NCBI RefSeq assembly: GCF_000471905.2
Contig: NW_006494943.1
Location: 1,649,588-1,713,587 of the forward strand
Direction of reading: 5' to 3'
Length of the DNA stretch: 64,000 bases
Source of the DNA: Amborella trichopoda
Lineage: Eukaryota; Streptophyta; Magnoliopsida; Amborellales; Amborellaceae
Shown here: positions 1 through 11,859 of the stretch, piece by piece
Layout: the number at the start of each line of letters is the position of its first letter
Position numbering within the stretch: position 1 is the stretch's first letter
Translations under genes and position numbers: made by a program
The notes under the pieces: model-generated
Databases searched by the model: none
What the model was told of the DNA's origin: nothing
What the model saw: the letters and a program-made list of their open reading frames with translations, nothing else

Positions 1-2160
1 CTCTAGGCCTCATTATACAATTCATGATGCTTCAATACTTCTTTTAATTGTTTGTCTTTGGCTTTCGACAAATGCTTTAATCTCACTTTTAATTTCCTCT
101 TTTGCTTTTGGATATGCCTTTAAATTCTTTGGAATACCAACAGGTTGCTTTCTTTGTTAGTAAAATCTCTTGTGCTAGATGTGTACTTCATTTTTTCCTT
201 TTGTCGCAGGTTGCCACTATGTGACAATGCCTTGTACGTGCTATCTTCACTAGTACTCTGATAGCTGCGTTAACGTGTCTGACATGAAATATTGACTTAT
301 TAGGCATAACGTATCTTGATATAAAAAATGCTGGTGAAGTTTGTGGGTTTGAACATGCAATTTCTTAACTTCAAAGCATGTTGTTTGCCACTACAACAAT
401 GGCTACTACATATATGGCTTCTGGAAATCTTATTAGTAATAGTCATTAAAAAAAGCATTACTTTGAAAAGGGAAAAAATGAAATTGCATAAATAAAACGG
501 ATTTTGAATTTTCTTACACGAAATAGTTTCTTTTATATTTTATATATTTTAGTGGTGTATTTTTAGTAAATTTTTGGAACTTTTATATATTTAATGTATA
601 TGAAATTTTATATAACTACTTGTATGTACATTTCAGGGCCATACTGACTACTTTGATCCAAAGAACTAGACACTTTAGACTTAGACACGAACACTCGTAT
701 CCATGTAAATAAATAGTATTTTGATGTCTAGTGTCGAGGAGTTTCGCATATTTCCATGTTGGATCTTTGTTACTCGAAGAAGATGAAGACATCGGGAAAA
801 AAGATACTAGGCAATTAGACTTATATAAGATGAAGACATTGACTGAAAAAAGAGAGTTGTCAATGAGGTATATTAGGAAACTTAATTTTTTTTTTCATTT
901 CAAAATCAAAAGAAAATTCATTTTCTTGGTTTAATCTCCCTCTAAGTTGAAACCTTGATATCTTGAGGATATGCACCCAAGATCCTTCAAATGAGACCAT
1001 AAAATCAACTCGAGATGTTGCTAGATAGATATATGATGTTTGCCGGAAAGATCAAAATTGAAAAAATGATTTGATTTTTTGGAATTTTTTATATTCTTAG
1101 AACAAATAAATTTTGGTTTTAAGGGATTTTGGGGGCTTTAGATACCGCCCAAACCATTTGCCCCCTTCTTTTTTTCTTCTTTTTTTTGGGAGTTTTTGGG
1201 TGGGGGTGATAATTTTATCTCTGCAAGTCAGCACAATTTCTGCCCATGAGGAGGTCCACATGTGTGGCTTCAAAGGATGCAAGGATGCAGCCATTGTGCC
1301 CCCTAGGCAGGTGCATCTTATGCGGCTAAGGGTTGCGCTGCTTCGATGCAGCTACATAATGTGTTATGTGGCCAAATTTGATAACCGTGTTCTGTAGGAA
1401 ACAAACAAATTTAGAGGAGTACCTTGTAAGGATGATAGGAGGCAGGTCATGGACACTATACTACTTGCTGTTTACTGAGAAAAATCTGGGCAGATTCTTG
1501 CCATGACAATCATAATCTGGGAGTAGGTACTTGGTTGCAAAGAGAGTTGAGTTAGAAATCTTGGAGGAAGCAAAGCCTGAAAATCGCCATAATATATAAT
1601 ATATGAATGGAGTGAAATGTTTGGGTCAAGAATGTGAAGTAGGGAGCTTGCTCTAAGAATTATACCATGAAAAGGGTCATATCGTTCTCCTGTGCAACTA
1701 AGAAAAACACAAGCAGCATGGTCGCGAGTTTAGTGTGATTAGAAGCAATATATGCACCAAATATGTGCATGGCGCTGCAGTCATGCTTGAGATTAGAATA
1801 TTTCACATCTAAATATAACCTGTGCTTTCAGTTTCGCATGGATGACTGGAATCTGGTTGATTGAAATTGTTTCTTTCTTAAACATTTTCTTCTAGTTAGA
1901 ATTGTTTGTTTGGCTCATTCTCGCAACAATTTAGTATTTGGGATTCTTTTCATAAACCAGAAATCTAGTGAGCAATATGGTTTTCTATTTTTGACGTGAG
2001 TTCACTTCGTTGCCGCATCATTATTCTGGCATTCTTTTATTCTGCATTGATTGTTTCAGACTGGTTATACCTATGTATTTAACTGTGGCTTCTTTTATCT
2101 TGTTCATTGTCAAATGGGCATCTAGTTTGTTGGTTGCCTTTACAATATTCCAAATATTTA
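1..2160. other. No recognised gene; possibly POT1 intron or upstream sequence
   Basis: AT-rich sequence without a family-recognisable exon in either strand. A 44-codon open stretch on the minus strand at about 23-157 is lysine- and glutamate-rich but unassigned. Poly-T/G runs around 1161-1205 resemble those at 4550-4575. Confidence 0.4.
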
Positions 2161-2308
2161 TACTCTCTCTCTCTCTCTCCTCTTCTCTCTCNNNNNNNNN
2201 NNNNNNNNNNNNNNNNNNNNNNNNNNNNNNNTTCTTACGTTTCTACTTGTACGTAGAAGTGACGCGTATCTAGTTGTTGTTGTCCTTACTATATACTAAC
2301 TATTATTA

Positions 2309-2347
<39 letters not shown>

Positions 2348-2521
2348 CTCTCTCTATACCCTGCATTCCAGAGACAGATCATCAAGATGCACCTTTATCA
2401 TCTCTTCGTGAAATCCTTACTCACGCAAAGGTTTTCTCTCTCTCTCGCCCCCCCTTGTATATATAGATGTAAATGTATGTGTATGTATATATCTGGTTAT
2501 GGACATGTATATTGCCCGTAT

Positions 2522-2556
<35 letters not shown>
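2161..2556. repeat. CT and CA microsatellites with a 40-base assembly gap
   Basis: CT-rich runs at about 2161-2191 and 2310-2355, and a CA run at about 2526-2554. The gap 2192-2231 is filled with N inside the first CT run, so the true repeat length is unknown. The POT1-like exon 2374-2430 lies between the CT and CA runs. Confidence 0.85.
2374..2430 (+). CDS. POT1: POT1-like exon (SLREILTHAK block)
   Basis: Nineteen codons ending in AAG before a GT donor at 2431. The acceptor AG lies at 2370-2371 or 2372-2373, so two more bases may belong to the exon. The reading TDHQDAPLSSLREILTHAK matches the stretch preceding the core VVRVVA segment in plant POT1, and the next exon continues in the same phase. 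It sits just downstream of a long CT microsatellite that also contains an assembly gap. Confidence 0.75.
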
Positions 2557-2559
<3 letters not shown>

Positions 2560-5500
2560 GTATGCATGTATTTATGATTTGTTTGTTGCTTGTATTACGC
2601 ATGTAACATGTATAGTATGGAAAATTTTCCCTATTGAATATAAGGATAACCATGTTTTCACATGAGTTTCTTGAACCTTTTACATGTTTTGAAGGTCAAG
2701 GAGGCCTTAGAAATTTTTCCAACAATTGAAACGAGGCTGAAGAAACTTTGCGACTTAAATTTGGGGGCACAAATCCAAAATTAATTGGTGTCCTGGGATA
2801 TCTATACACCAGTTACCTTTCTTCCAAGGGAAAAGGTTACATAGAGCAGAGGCTCTAAACAATCAAATTAGAGCCTATCTAAAATTTCCCTAGAAGAGAT
2901 TGGTTTGATGCCCAAATATCGTCAAATTGAACATTTCGACATCAAGATGCATGGACATGAGAAAAAAATGGATTTCAAGTTTCGGAAATAGTGTATTTTG
3001 TAATGTATTTTTAGATCGTCAATTTTCAAGATTTTCAAGTTTTCATAGATATGTCGATGTACACTATTTTTGAAGCTTTAAACTTTATAAATAAAGATGA
3101 AAATATATTTTAAGGCTATCACAAAGATTTTCAGTGTTGAAACCACATTTCTCGGCACTATTTGAAGGTAGGCTCTAATTTGATTGTTTAGAGCCTAGGC
3201 TCTATACAAACCGCACCCTTCTTCAAATTGTAGGGTTGTTTACATCTATAAATATATTTTATTGGCGAATGGTACTGTATATAGTGGATCTATTAATTTC
3301 TTAGGAATGCGTTTGTCCGTCATTACCAAGTGTTAAAAGCCTTTAATTTTCTTTGATTTAACCACAACACATCTCTTTGTCCTCGTATGGTAAAGTTTCT
3401 TTACTACGTATCACTGGAAAATTTTGTCTAGAAAGACTTTGAGGTGAAATAAAATACATTTTTTGCGAAAGATAATTCTTGTAAAATGTATTTTTTCTAT
3501 TTACATAGTATCTGGATGCAACCTTGAAGATGCATTTCTACCATGAAAAGTGGTTAGATGTAATGAGCCTCAAGAGAGAAAAATATGGTAGAGATAACGA
3601 TAAGAAAATGTGTAGAGCAAGAAGGCAGTATAAGAGATAATGATGAGAACTAGAGAAATAAATGGGAAACAAAGATATAAGGGTTTTGGAAAATAAGGAG
3701 AGGGAGAGAGAGAGAGATGGATTAGCAAGGGGAGAGGGGGAGAGAGGGGGGCGGGTGAAGGAGAGAGATGAGAAGATATTGCTTTTTTTTGTACAGGCCC
3801 TAACTTGCTATAGCTTGTTTTAAATTTTTTTTTTCAACTTTGTAGGAAAATTAGACAGGGAAATTAATATTTTAGCTTGTAGGGAAAAAAAAATAATTTC
3901 TCTGTTTTGGGCTCAAGCCAAAGAAACATTTGCGTCCTAGATTATGGATTGAGACAACAGAAATGAGCAATCTCCCTGGAAAACTATTTCTAGAAATATT
4001 TTTCCAAAGATCGAAACGGTCCCTTAGTATTGTAGAATTTTTTTTTTTTTTAATGCATCATATCTTAGACTTGTATTATTAATATGAGCTAGTAAATCGT
4101 TTACAATTGATCTGTAAATTATAAATGTGGATGATTTTTTCAATAATGAATTGGAGCTTTATTACCAATGACTACCTGTGATTTAAAACTCGGCTGAGTC
4201 GACTCAGATTCAGCCTAGTAAACTTGCATCGGCACCTTGCCAAGGAGAGCTTTGAATATACAAGAAAATCGTAAAAATTATATTTTTGAATAAATCACTA
4301 ATAAATTATCTATAAATATGGTTATATATAATTTTGAAGTTTTTGATGACGATTTGTGAAATTTTCTTATTATGTGCTCTATTTTTCTAGTTTCCTTTTT
4401 TTTATTTGCTTTTGAATTATTTCAAGTTATATATCAATGTTTCCATATTCCATTTTCTGTGTACTTTTTTCACCATACATACACTAAAAGATGCACACAT
4501 GCAATCAATTATTTTTTACTGGTCTTTAATTATTTTTTAAGAACTGTTTTTTTTTTTGTTTTTTTGGGGGGGGGTGGCAAAATTTGAGCCCCTTTTTGGG
4601 CTTGTGCAAGACTTTGGGGAGTCCACTTGGAATTACTAGGGTTGCTCTTCACCAGAAGAGGCCGAATCCCAAGCTCGAGCCAAGTTTTTCAACATTGATG
4701 ACTACAAAGAGTTTCGGGTTAGTGATAATTTCATGTACTTTTTGGAGGTCATTCAAGTGTTGCTCATTTTGTTTGCACCATCTTGTACGCTAGCAAGACA
4801 ATCTGCATAGTAGAGAAGGAAAAAATACATTAATTCTTGTGTGTGGCATAAGACCAATGGACAAGATACGTAACTTAAAATTTTCTATTTTATTGAAACA
4901 TAATGCTTCTAACTACATAAAAATTTCATATGGGGTTATGAAATTATAGACTCTAGCCCTCAATTTAGACTTATACACATCTTGGATTATTTAAAAATCC
5001 AACTCTAATAGGTCCCTTACAAATTCCTTGCTAAAAAATACAATTAAATTCAAAACAATATGCAAATACTCACAATGTACATCTAGACGACATATTACAT
5101 GACTTAAACTTGAAATTTCTCATTATAATTAAAATTACGTGATAACTCCATCTTCATTGTTCATCCTCATCATATATCACAATATCTCATACACATCATA
5201 CACTTGATCATAATTATCCAATAAGATTTCAATTCACATAAACAATAGAGCATAGCATTAAACCTCATACCACATGATTAAAGGCACAATTCTATTTTTC
5301 ACTTAACATATACAATTTCTTCAACCATGAATCATTTAATAGCTGTAAATACAGTAAATAAACATGCATACAAACATGTGGGAAGCCATAGTTCGAACCC
5401 CTTGTGCCCGGGCCACAAATTCGAGCCTTTTAGAGACTTAATTTTGTCCTAATGAATAGTGCAAGAGTGGTTTATAATATCAAGGGTGTTTAATCCAATT

Positions 5501-8500
5501 AGGAAGCTCATGCACTTTTAAAACCACTTCTTAGAGTCCACAAAATCGATTTAAAACAGTTTGCGAGAAGAATTGAGCAAATTGGATCAATATGGAGCAA
5601 GATAGAGCAAAACTACTTGTGGTGGTCCACCGATCCACCACAACAACTTTTCATGCAAAATTTCCAAGTCTAAATGACCAAATACACTTCTAAGAGGATC
5701 GAAATATTGCTGGAATTTGAATAACAAGACTTAGAAATGCTCAAGAGAATTCCTATAAGGTAGATCAAAGGAAACAATGCATGATCAAAGGTTCATCAAT
5801 GCATGAAACACATAAGCAAGTGAGGGATCACACTATGTAACAATGACATGAAGATAATATTAAAATGGAGGTCTAAAAAAGATAAAAGATGACGGTAAAT
5901 GAAATTTTCAAGAACTTTTAATCAAGGATTAAATGATCTTTGACATAAAACAACTTAGAGAGATAATACCTTCATCATGGTATGAGATAAGCTTGATCTT
6001 ATAGAGTGAAGGGCCACCATCAAGCTTCAAAAATCATCAATTGAGGATGAGAACTCTCAAAGGGAAATGGGTAGTACATGGAGGTCTCAAAGTTTGATCT
6101 CTGTCTTTCTCTCTCTACTCAATTCAAGCAAGATCCATTTTTTCAAGTAGGTAGGGTTTGGGACTTAAAGGAGTATATATACATAGTGTGTTAGTTTAGA
6201 TATCATCAATTCCCTTGATGCACCTATTCAAAGGCACGTGATAGGCCAATATACCCTAGCCACTCATCCCCATCCATACACGAGGATGAAGGGATAGTAT
6301 TTAGCACCCTTATCATCCACATTAAACCCTTAGTAAGGCCACTTTAGTTCATATTTTTATTCCAAGTGAATCCAACTTGCCCTTACACAAAAGCTCTTAA
6401 TTTTAAATAATCAAATATTGTAGAGATCTATCAATGGCAATGAGCAATAAAGTAAAAGGTAAAACTCACACATGTGAAAGGACATTACTTTATGAGAACC
6501 AATCATCTTATAGATCTCATCTAATATTTCAAACCAACCATAATGAGCTTAATGTCCCCTTCACATGTGTGTGAAGATATTTTGAAATTCAAATTCAAAT
6601 TTTGATTTACTTTGAATTCAATATTTAAATTAAATTAAAATGGACATCACACATGCCAACAAAGGCACTTGTGTGAATCAAATAAAGATGTGACAAAAAT
6701 CTACCTTAAGTTATATCATAATATAACAAATTAAATAACAATATATAACAACATAACAAAAAAATATATGCCATCCACATCCCCCACCTTGGGATTAACA
6801 CCCAACTGAGCGTTGATATTATGGTGGGACTAGGGGTGCCACGTGGCCACCTTATGACCACTTGGGTGTGTCATGTGGCAGTCTTCAAATGGAATTAAGT
6901 TCAAACAAATATTAAAAGTACATTTATGGCTGATCTAATGAGCCTATGCTCTACAGTTTATGGCATGGACACATAATTGGTCACATCAAAGTTACTAAGC
7001 CAGAGCTTCCCATCATCTGGCTCTCAATGGACCCTTATGGGACATATTCCAACCCAAGTGTAGGGCTCCTCTTAAAGCACATGTGCATTGGCTTTTCGAA
7101 ACTCAGATTGTAGATATGGAAGAGTGGCTTCCCCATGCGAACGTTAGTGCACATCTCATGGAAGGGTTTCGTGTCAGGAGATGGACTTGTATCCCATAAG
7201 TCATGATTATTCCATACTGGACCGTTGCTCATAAAAATACTTGGGTTCTATTGTACTCGATTGGATAGTCCAAGCCTTGGCTAATCACAACAATTATGAG
7301 GCTACTATAAACAAGATCCTGACTAGGAGGTGACCCTCACACCTCCTTGAGAAATTGCTTTCTCGATCTCATAGCCTCAAGTTCTTGGGATATAAGAATC
7401 TGAGCCTCATTTCTCAAAGCACCCAGATTCTATCTCTCAATCACTCCCACTGAATGAGATACTTCTGGAATTTCGGCATTGAAAGGCCATATTTCCGACA
7501 ATTCTTTGGAAATTTGTTGATTTTACCAATAATGAACTGAGTGCCATTTTCTAAATGAGAATTCTTATTGTTCTTTCAGGTTACTTACAAATATAAATGT
7601 ATCGTTCGAGTTATAGCAATAGACCCAAGGCATGCTGCAGATTTCTTTTCTAAGTCATCTCGGTCTCCCGTGTATGCTATTAGGATGACCTTGGAGGACC
7701 CAACTGCACGAATCCATGCTAATTTATTTGCAGAGGATGGGGTAGGACACCCTTTCTTACCATATCTTTTTCTCATTGGGAAGTATACTATGATCTAGTG
7801 GAATATGGAAGTCCATTGTCCATTGGAGTCATAACCATCTGATGAAATGATGGATGGTGATGGAGAGGGTGGGACCCAGAGAAGTGTATGATCCAATTGG
7901 TGCATCCTATCCTCTGCTGCCTGTTATTTCATCGGACGGTGATAAACCCTGTGGACTATGAACGACCTTAGTCCTTTTGGATTGCAGTAGACTTCCTTCT
8001 CTCGCATCTTATAGTTTTTATTCAGATTATAGGTAAGTTGTTTTCTTTGTCAATGGGAATATACCGCACCTTCATCTTGAGCTTGATGCACTTGCTTCTT
8101 TTATTGCAATAGACTTATGTTTTTTCACGAAGTTATTAAAATGTCATATGATCTGGTTCTTCTTCTCAGACAAAGCGATAATTTTTGTTTTTTTTCTTGA
8201 AATTTATGAATTTAAAGTGGAATATGGTGATTAGGTAGTGGAGCCTGTTTGAACGAAAACTAATTTTTTCTTTTTTCTAGGTAGCTTGTGTTTTGGAGGG
8301 ACCCTATGGTAGGATCTGATCCTGGGTAAAACTGAGGACCATATCGAGTGCACTAACCATGTAGACCTCTACTTGATTGATGTGTTCGGAAGAAAACTGG
8401 GGATATGGTTTATAATTTTATACACAATCTGACATTTCCGAAGTTATTCAGGCTAGGCAGCTTTGACAATTTTATCTGTTGGAGAAATACTAGGGCTATG

Positions 8501-9715
8501 CTCTGTACAAGTTATCTGGAAATTTTCATTGCAGATTGGCTGGCCAGAATGTTCTATGCTTCTGCGGGAGCATTTTCTCCATTCACTCTTTCAGGCGCCC
8601 AATCTGCGAGTAGTTTTAGCCCCAATTTATGGGGATGCAATCTCTTCAGCTTAGTGATCAACCTCCTTAGTGGCTTTTTCTGGGGAGTAAAATGCATAGT
8701 ATTCTCCTATCGTTAGGAAAGGACCTAGTCACCTATATAGATAACCACAGGCTTTTGGAAGATGAATGATCACTGGCCTTTGGACTATGAATGATCACTG
8801 AGACTCCAGTGAAGGTAGTTACTGTTCTTTCTTGAAAAATATGGGTGACCACAAACAGCTTTGAAAGATCTGTATTGTGTTAATCATTGTCTTTTTATCT
8901 TTTTCTAGGCTAGATGAGTTTCATTTGGTCACTTTTTTCAAATTTCCCTGTATCTTCATCGGATTATGATGATTTATATTCGATGCCATGGAGAAGTACT
9001 CAGAACATAAATAAATAAATCATAGGAGAAAGAAGATTAATACTACTAAAAAGATAATAACTGATTATTCATGGTTGGCTTCTTAAATTGTTGTCGTTTA
9101 CTCGGAACATAAATAAATAAATCATAGGAGAAAGTAGATTAACACTACTAAAAAGATAATAATCGATTATTCAGCTTCTTAAATTATTTCCGTTCACTTA
9201 TTCTTTTTGAGAAATTTTTTTTCAAAGAACCATCCACCAAATGATATACTACTAACCAAAATTAAAATGGTACTGTATTAAACCACAGCTAAAGAAATGG
9301 CAAAGGTCTTAAATAGTTCATTTCTTATGTACTCTTTGATAAATTATGTAAATTAAAATTTTCTTCCAATATTTATAAATAAATCATCGAAAAGAAAATA
9401 AGAGCAGCCATAAGTCATGAATGGTATGTGAAAATGTTTTGCTAATTGTTTTTGTTTTTACAGGAGAAGTTTTTTGGAGGCTATCCACCTACTGATGAAC
9501 TGCAGGCCAAAGTGAACAAGCTCCTTGGAGTCACTGAAGACTCTAAGGAATTAGGAGTCCAACGGTCAGTCAAAGATCATCTCGGTGACCAGAAGTCAAA
9601 TAGCCTGAGAGGTCCTCTATGGGTAGAATGTTGTATAAAATCATACTACTTGGATAAGAGTAATCCATGGGAAACTAGGCAGTATCGGATATTTGGAACT
9701 CGAATGGGGGCCTAG
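2374..9715 (+). CDS. POT1: POT1-like telomere single-strand binding protein, C-terminal exons
   Basis: POT1 proteins bind single-stranded telomeric DNA through OB folds; plant members work with telomerase and the chromosome-end complex in the nucleus. Seen here are three exons (2374-2430, 7580-7741, 9464-9715), all joined in phase 0 with GT..AG borders, together 156 residues plus a stop. They read as the end of plant POT1: a block with SLREILTHAK, then YKYKCIVRVIAID, then TLEDPTARIHANLFAEDG, then EKFFGGYPPTDEL and a tail with CCIKSYYLDKS and YRIFGTRM. Earlier exons (the first OB folds) were not recognised in 1-2373 and may lie outside the window. The 5.1-kb intron between the first two exons holds a MITE (2831-3218) and an antisense solo LTR (4838-7500). 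The exons I see are open, so the gene may be functional. Family assignment is from remembered plant POT1 sequence; exon phases are read directly. Confidence 0.82.
2831..3218. repeat. MITE, subfamily I, full copy
   Basis: About 388 bp bounded by inverted ends that read GAGGCTCTAAACAATCAAA on one side and its complement on the other; the outermost right bases read TACAAACCGCACCC. There is no coding capacity. Other copies lie at 10383-10754 and 54106-54497. The core (AAGATGCATGGACATGAG, CAATTTTCAAGATTTTCA) is shared with subfamily II copies. It lies in the POT1 intron. Confidence 0.75.
3219..4837. other. Intron sequence of the POT1-like gene, no gene seen
   Basis: AT-rich with a GA-rich stretch at 3690-3770 and homopolymer runs (T at 4029-4041, G near 4566-4575). 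No coding homology recognised. Confidence 0.45.
4838..7500 (-). mobile_element. Solo LTR, copy A, in the POT1 intron
   Basis: A 2,663-bp unit starting TG at 4838 and ending CA at 7500, flanked by identical ATTCT at 4833-4837 and 7501-7505. That is the 5-bp duplication expected of an LTR retroelement. Read on the minus strand it starts TGTCGG and carries a TATA-like stretch near 6172-6180 about 1.3 kb in. No internal protein-coding domain is present, so it is best read as a solo LTR left by recombination. It is homologous along much of its length to copy C (49650-52553) and in its first half to copy B (44315-46975). The unusually long LTR suggests a Gypsy-type source, which is inference. Confidence 0.75.
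7580..7741 (+). CDS. POT1: POT1-like exon (LEDPTARIHANLFAEDG block)
   Basis: Fifty-four codons between acceptor TTTCAG (ending 7579) and a GT donor at 7742. It contains YKYKCIVRVIAID and TLEDPTARIHANLFAEDG, the most conserved C-terminal stretch of plant POT1. An insertion-like FFSKSSRSPV segment lies where relatives have a shorter loop. Phase 0 on both sides. The exon starts 75 bases after the target duplication of the solo LTR inserted upstream. Confidence 0.85.
7742..9463. other. Intron of the POT1-like gene
   Basis: Lies between two phase-0 exons. An open stretch at 8405-8716 has no recognisable homology. A ~101-bp direct tandem duplication occurs at 9001-9196 (units start CAGAACATAAATAAATAAAT and CGGAACATAAATAAATAAAT). 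Confidence 0.6.
9001..9196. repeat. Tandem duplication, ~101-bp period
   Basis: Two copies of a block containing ATAAATAAATAAATCATAGG and ACTACTAAAAAGATAATAA, with few differences. Within the last POT1-like intron. Confidence 0.8.
9464..9715 (+). CDS. POT1: POT1-like terminal exon
   Basis: Eighty-three codons and a TAG stop after acceptor TTTACAG. It begins EKFFGGYPPTDEL, which directly continues the AEDG of the previous exon as in known plant POT1 proteins. It ends with WVECCIKSYYLDKSNPWE and YRIFGTRMGA, the usual C-terminus of the family. No further downstream coding is expected. Confidence 0.85.
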   Translation, partial: EKFFGGYPPTDELQAKVNKLLGVTEDSKELGVQRSVKDHLGDQKSNSLRGPLWVECCIKSYYLDKSNPWETRQYRIFGTRMGA

Positions 9716-11280
9716 TTTTTCTTTCAAAATTTTGTTCAATTCATGCACATAGTGAAATTTGTGAAGAGATCCGTGTCACAATGCAGACATAGTTATTTTA
9801 ATTTGGATACGTAATGTCGATGTTGATCATTGTATGATGAATATTACAGAGGGGGTTTGCGTCAACCAAGACACTCCTTCAAATATCCTTCTCAGAGATG
9901 GATTTTGGACCCTGATAATCTTGACCACCTTGTTCATGAGCTTGAAAAAGAATGGATGTTGAACCATAAAACCAGACATCTTAAATTTTGTTTTTTGATT
10001 GGTCATAATTTTTTAGCAGATATCTGCACTATGTTGTGAGCTGCATAATCATAGTCTAAAGCATAAGTGCATCTAGTTCAATCCCAATTGACAGCGAGAA
10101 TTTCAGATTTTCATGAAAAGCTCATAGGGGCAAAGAAGCCTATCTGAACAAAGTAGCAAACAGACCAATCAATCGATGTCTCTACAGTCCATTCAGTCTT
10201 AGATGGCCAGCTTAAGGATGGGGCGAAGGTTTTGTCTATGAATGATCGATCCGATCCAATCGACATCTAAAAGGTCCAACTCCTAGATTGGTAGCCTTTT
10301 TGCTTAGGAGTCAAACAAATGGTTGGCAAAGCGAACAAGAAATTTTCATAGGATACCAATAATTGAAAATTAATATTTATAAGGGTGCCGTTTGTATAGA
10401 GCCGAGGCTCTAAACAATCAAAATAAAGCTTACCTTCAAATGATGTTGAGAAATGTGGTTTCAATATTGAAAATCTTTGTAATAGCCTTAAAACATATTT
10501 TTATTTTTAATTATAAAATTTAAAGCTTCAAAAATAATGTAGATCGAGTAGATCTATAAAAATCTTGAAAATGACGGTCCAAAAAAACTTACAAGATGTA
10601 TTATTTCTCAAATTGAAATCCATTTTTATTTTTTCATGTGCATGCATCTTGATGTTGAGATGATCAATTTGAACATTAAAACAACCTCTTGTACTGCAAT
10701 TTTTGAGTTGCATTCTAATTTGATCGTTTAGATCCTCAGCTCTACATAAACCTTTTCCTATTTGTAGAGACTAAGAGACTATTTATCCTTTATAATATAA
10801 GTCAAAGAGAATTTTTGCGGTCCCCATTTCACCGAAGCCTACTGTGATGGGATTTACAGGCTTGGAAGCCATGACCAATTTTATCAATTTTCAAGCATAG
10901 AACCGCTTCGGCTCACCCAAAGCCTTAATTCATGAAGCTCATAACTTTCCTGGTGTTCCAAAAATTAGAACTGGTTTTTTCCAATTCCTCAAAAAACATG
11001 GAAGAAACACTACCAGGTCAACTCTCTAGCTCACCAAGGTGCTCCTGGAGAGACTTTTTAACTTCCCAAGAGCATGTTTGTATCCAGGTACAAAGCCCAT
11101 CTTTAATTCAAGGATTCCAGTTGAGGCTGATCTATGGAGGCAGCAAAATAGTAGTTGTTCCCCTTGAATACCCCAGAAATTACAGCATCCCATTTCATTT
11201 ACAGCGAGATAGAGAAGGGTTTGAAAATGCCAGAGTCTTAACGCCAATGACTGAAAACTTGGCCGGAGTCTCTGCTCCGA
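9716..11280. other. Downstream of POT1-like gene: MITE plus unassigned coding-like patches
   Basis: Apart from the MITE at 10383-10754, two patches look coding-like but are not recognised. One is 9850-10039 (after an AG at 9848-9849; contains RWILDPDNLDHLVHELEKEW). The other is 10800-11270, open in one frame on each strand. Neither has a family assignment I can defend. Confidence 0.35.
10383..10754. repeat. MITE, subfamily I copy
   Basis: Starts GGGTGCCGTTTGTATAGAGCC and ends near CTCTACATAAACC, with a degenerate inverted repeat GAGGCTCTAAACAATCAAA at the left end. Core homologous to 2831-3218. It lies about 0.7 kb downstream of the POT1-like stop codon. Confidence 0.72.
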
Positions 11281-11389
11281 CCGAGTATATATCCATCTAC
11301 GTACTATATACTATATACTATAGTATACTACATTCCGAGTATATATCTATCTATGTACTATATACTATATACTATAGTGTACTACATTA
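11281..11389. repeat. Tandem duplication, 54-bp period
   Basis: Two units starting CCGAGTATATATC at 11281 and 11335, each with a TACTATATACTATATACTAT stretch. Confidence 0.8.
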
Positions 11390-11670
11390 TAAGCTAGAGT
11401 TGAGCTAAATTGAAGGGTGGGCACATTTTGCAAAAATAAGCAGAAACCTAATTCTATAGAGGTTGTAAGAAACATTCATGACTGAAAACTTGGCTGGATA
11501 TAGTCTAAATTACAAAGCCCGAGCGACAGAGTTGAAGGCTGGACACACTGGGCCCTAATTTTATAGAAGTCGTAGAAGATATGGGCATTGGGAAGACATC
11601 CACGTATTAATTTTAGGGAAGAGAGAGTGAGTACACATCCAAGCACTAATTTTGCCATACGGATATTTTA

Positions 11671-11838
11671 GGATAGAGATAGTTAGATTCATGGCAAGAG
11701 ATTTTAAAGAAAGAGTGATATAAATTATGGGTCAAAAAAATTATCTAGAACATAGGATAGAGATAGTTAGATTCATGGCAAGAGATTTTAAGGAAAGAGT
11801 GACATACATTATGGGTTAAGAAAATTATCTAGAAGATT
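11671..11838. repeat. Tandem duplication, 84-bp period
   Basis: Units begin GGATAGAGATAGTTAGATTC at 11671 and 11755 and are nearly identical over 84 bases. Confidence 0.85.
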
Positions 11839-11859
11839 TAGTTGGTTATGAAAAACATT

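Noticed and set aside
23-157. Minus-strand 44-codon open stretch rich in Lys and Glu
   Set aside because: No start codon, no splice signals I trust and no family match.
1113-1397. Open frames on both strands around 1.1-1.4 kb
   Set aside because: Composition driven by T/G homopolymers; no homology and no splice context.
8405-8716. 103-codon open frame in the last POT1-like intron
   Set aside because: No homology recognised, and it lies between two phase-matched exons; most likely chance.
10932-11408. Open frame of 158 codons on the + strand
   Set aside because: No recognisable domain; its end runs into the 54-bp tandem repeat. Other frames of the same stretch are equally protein-like, so I could not choose one.
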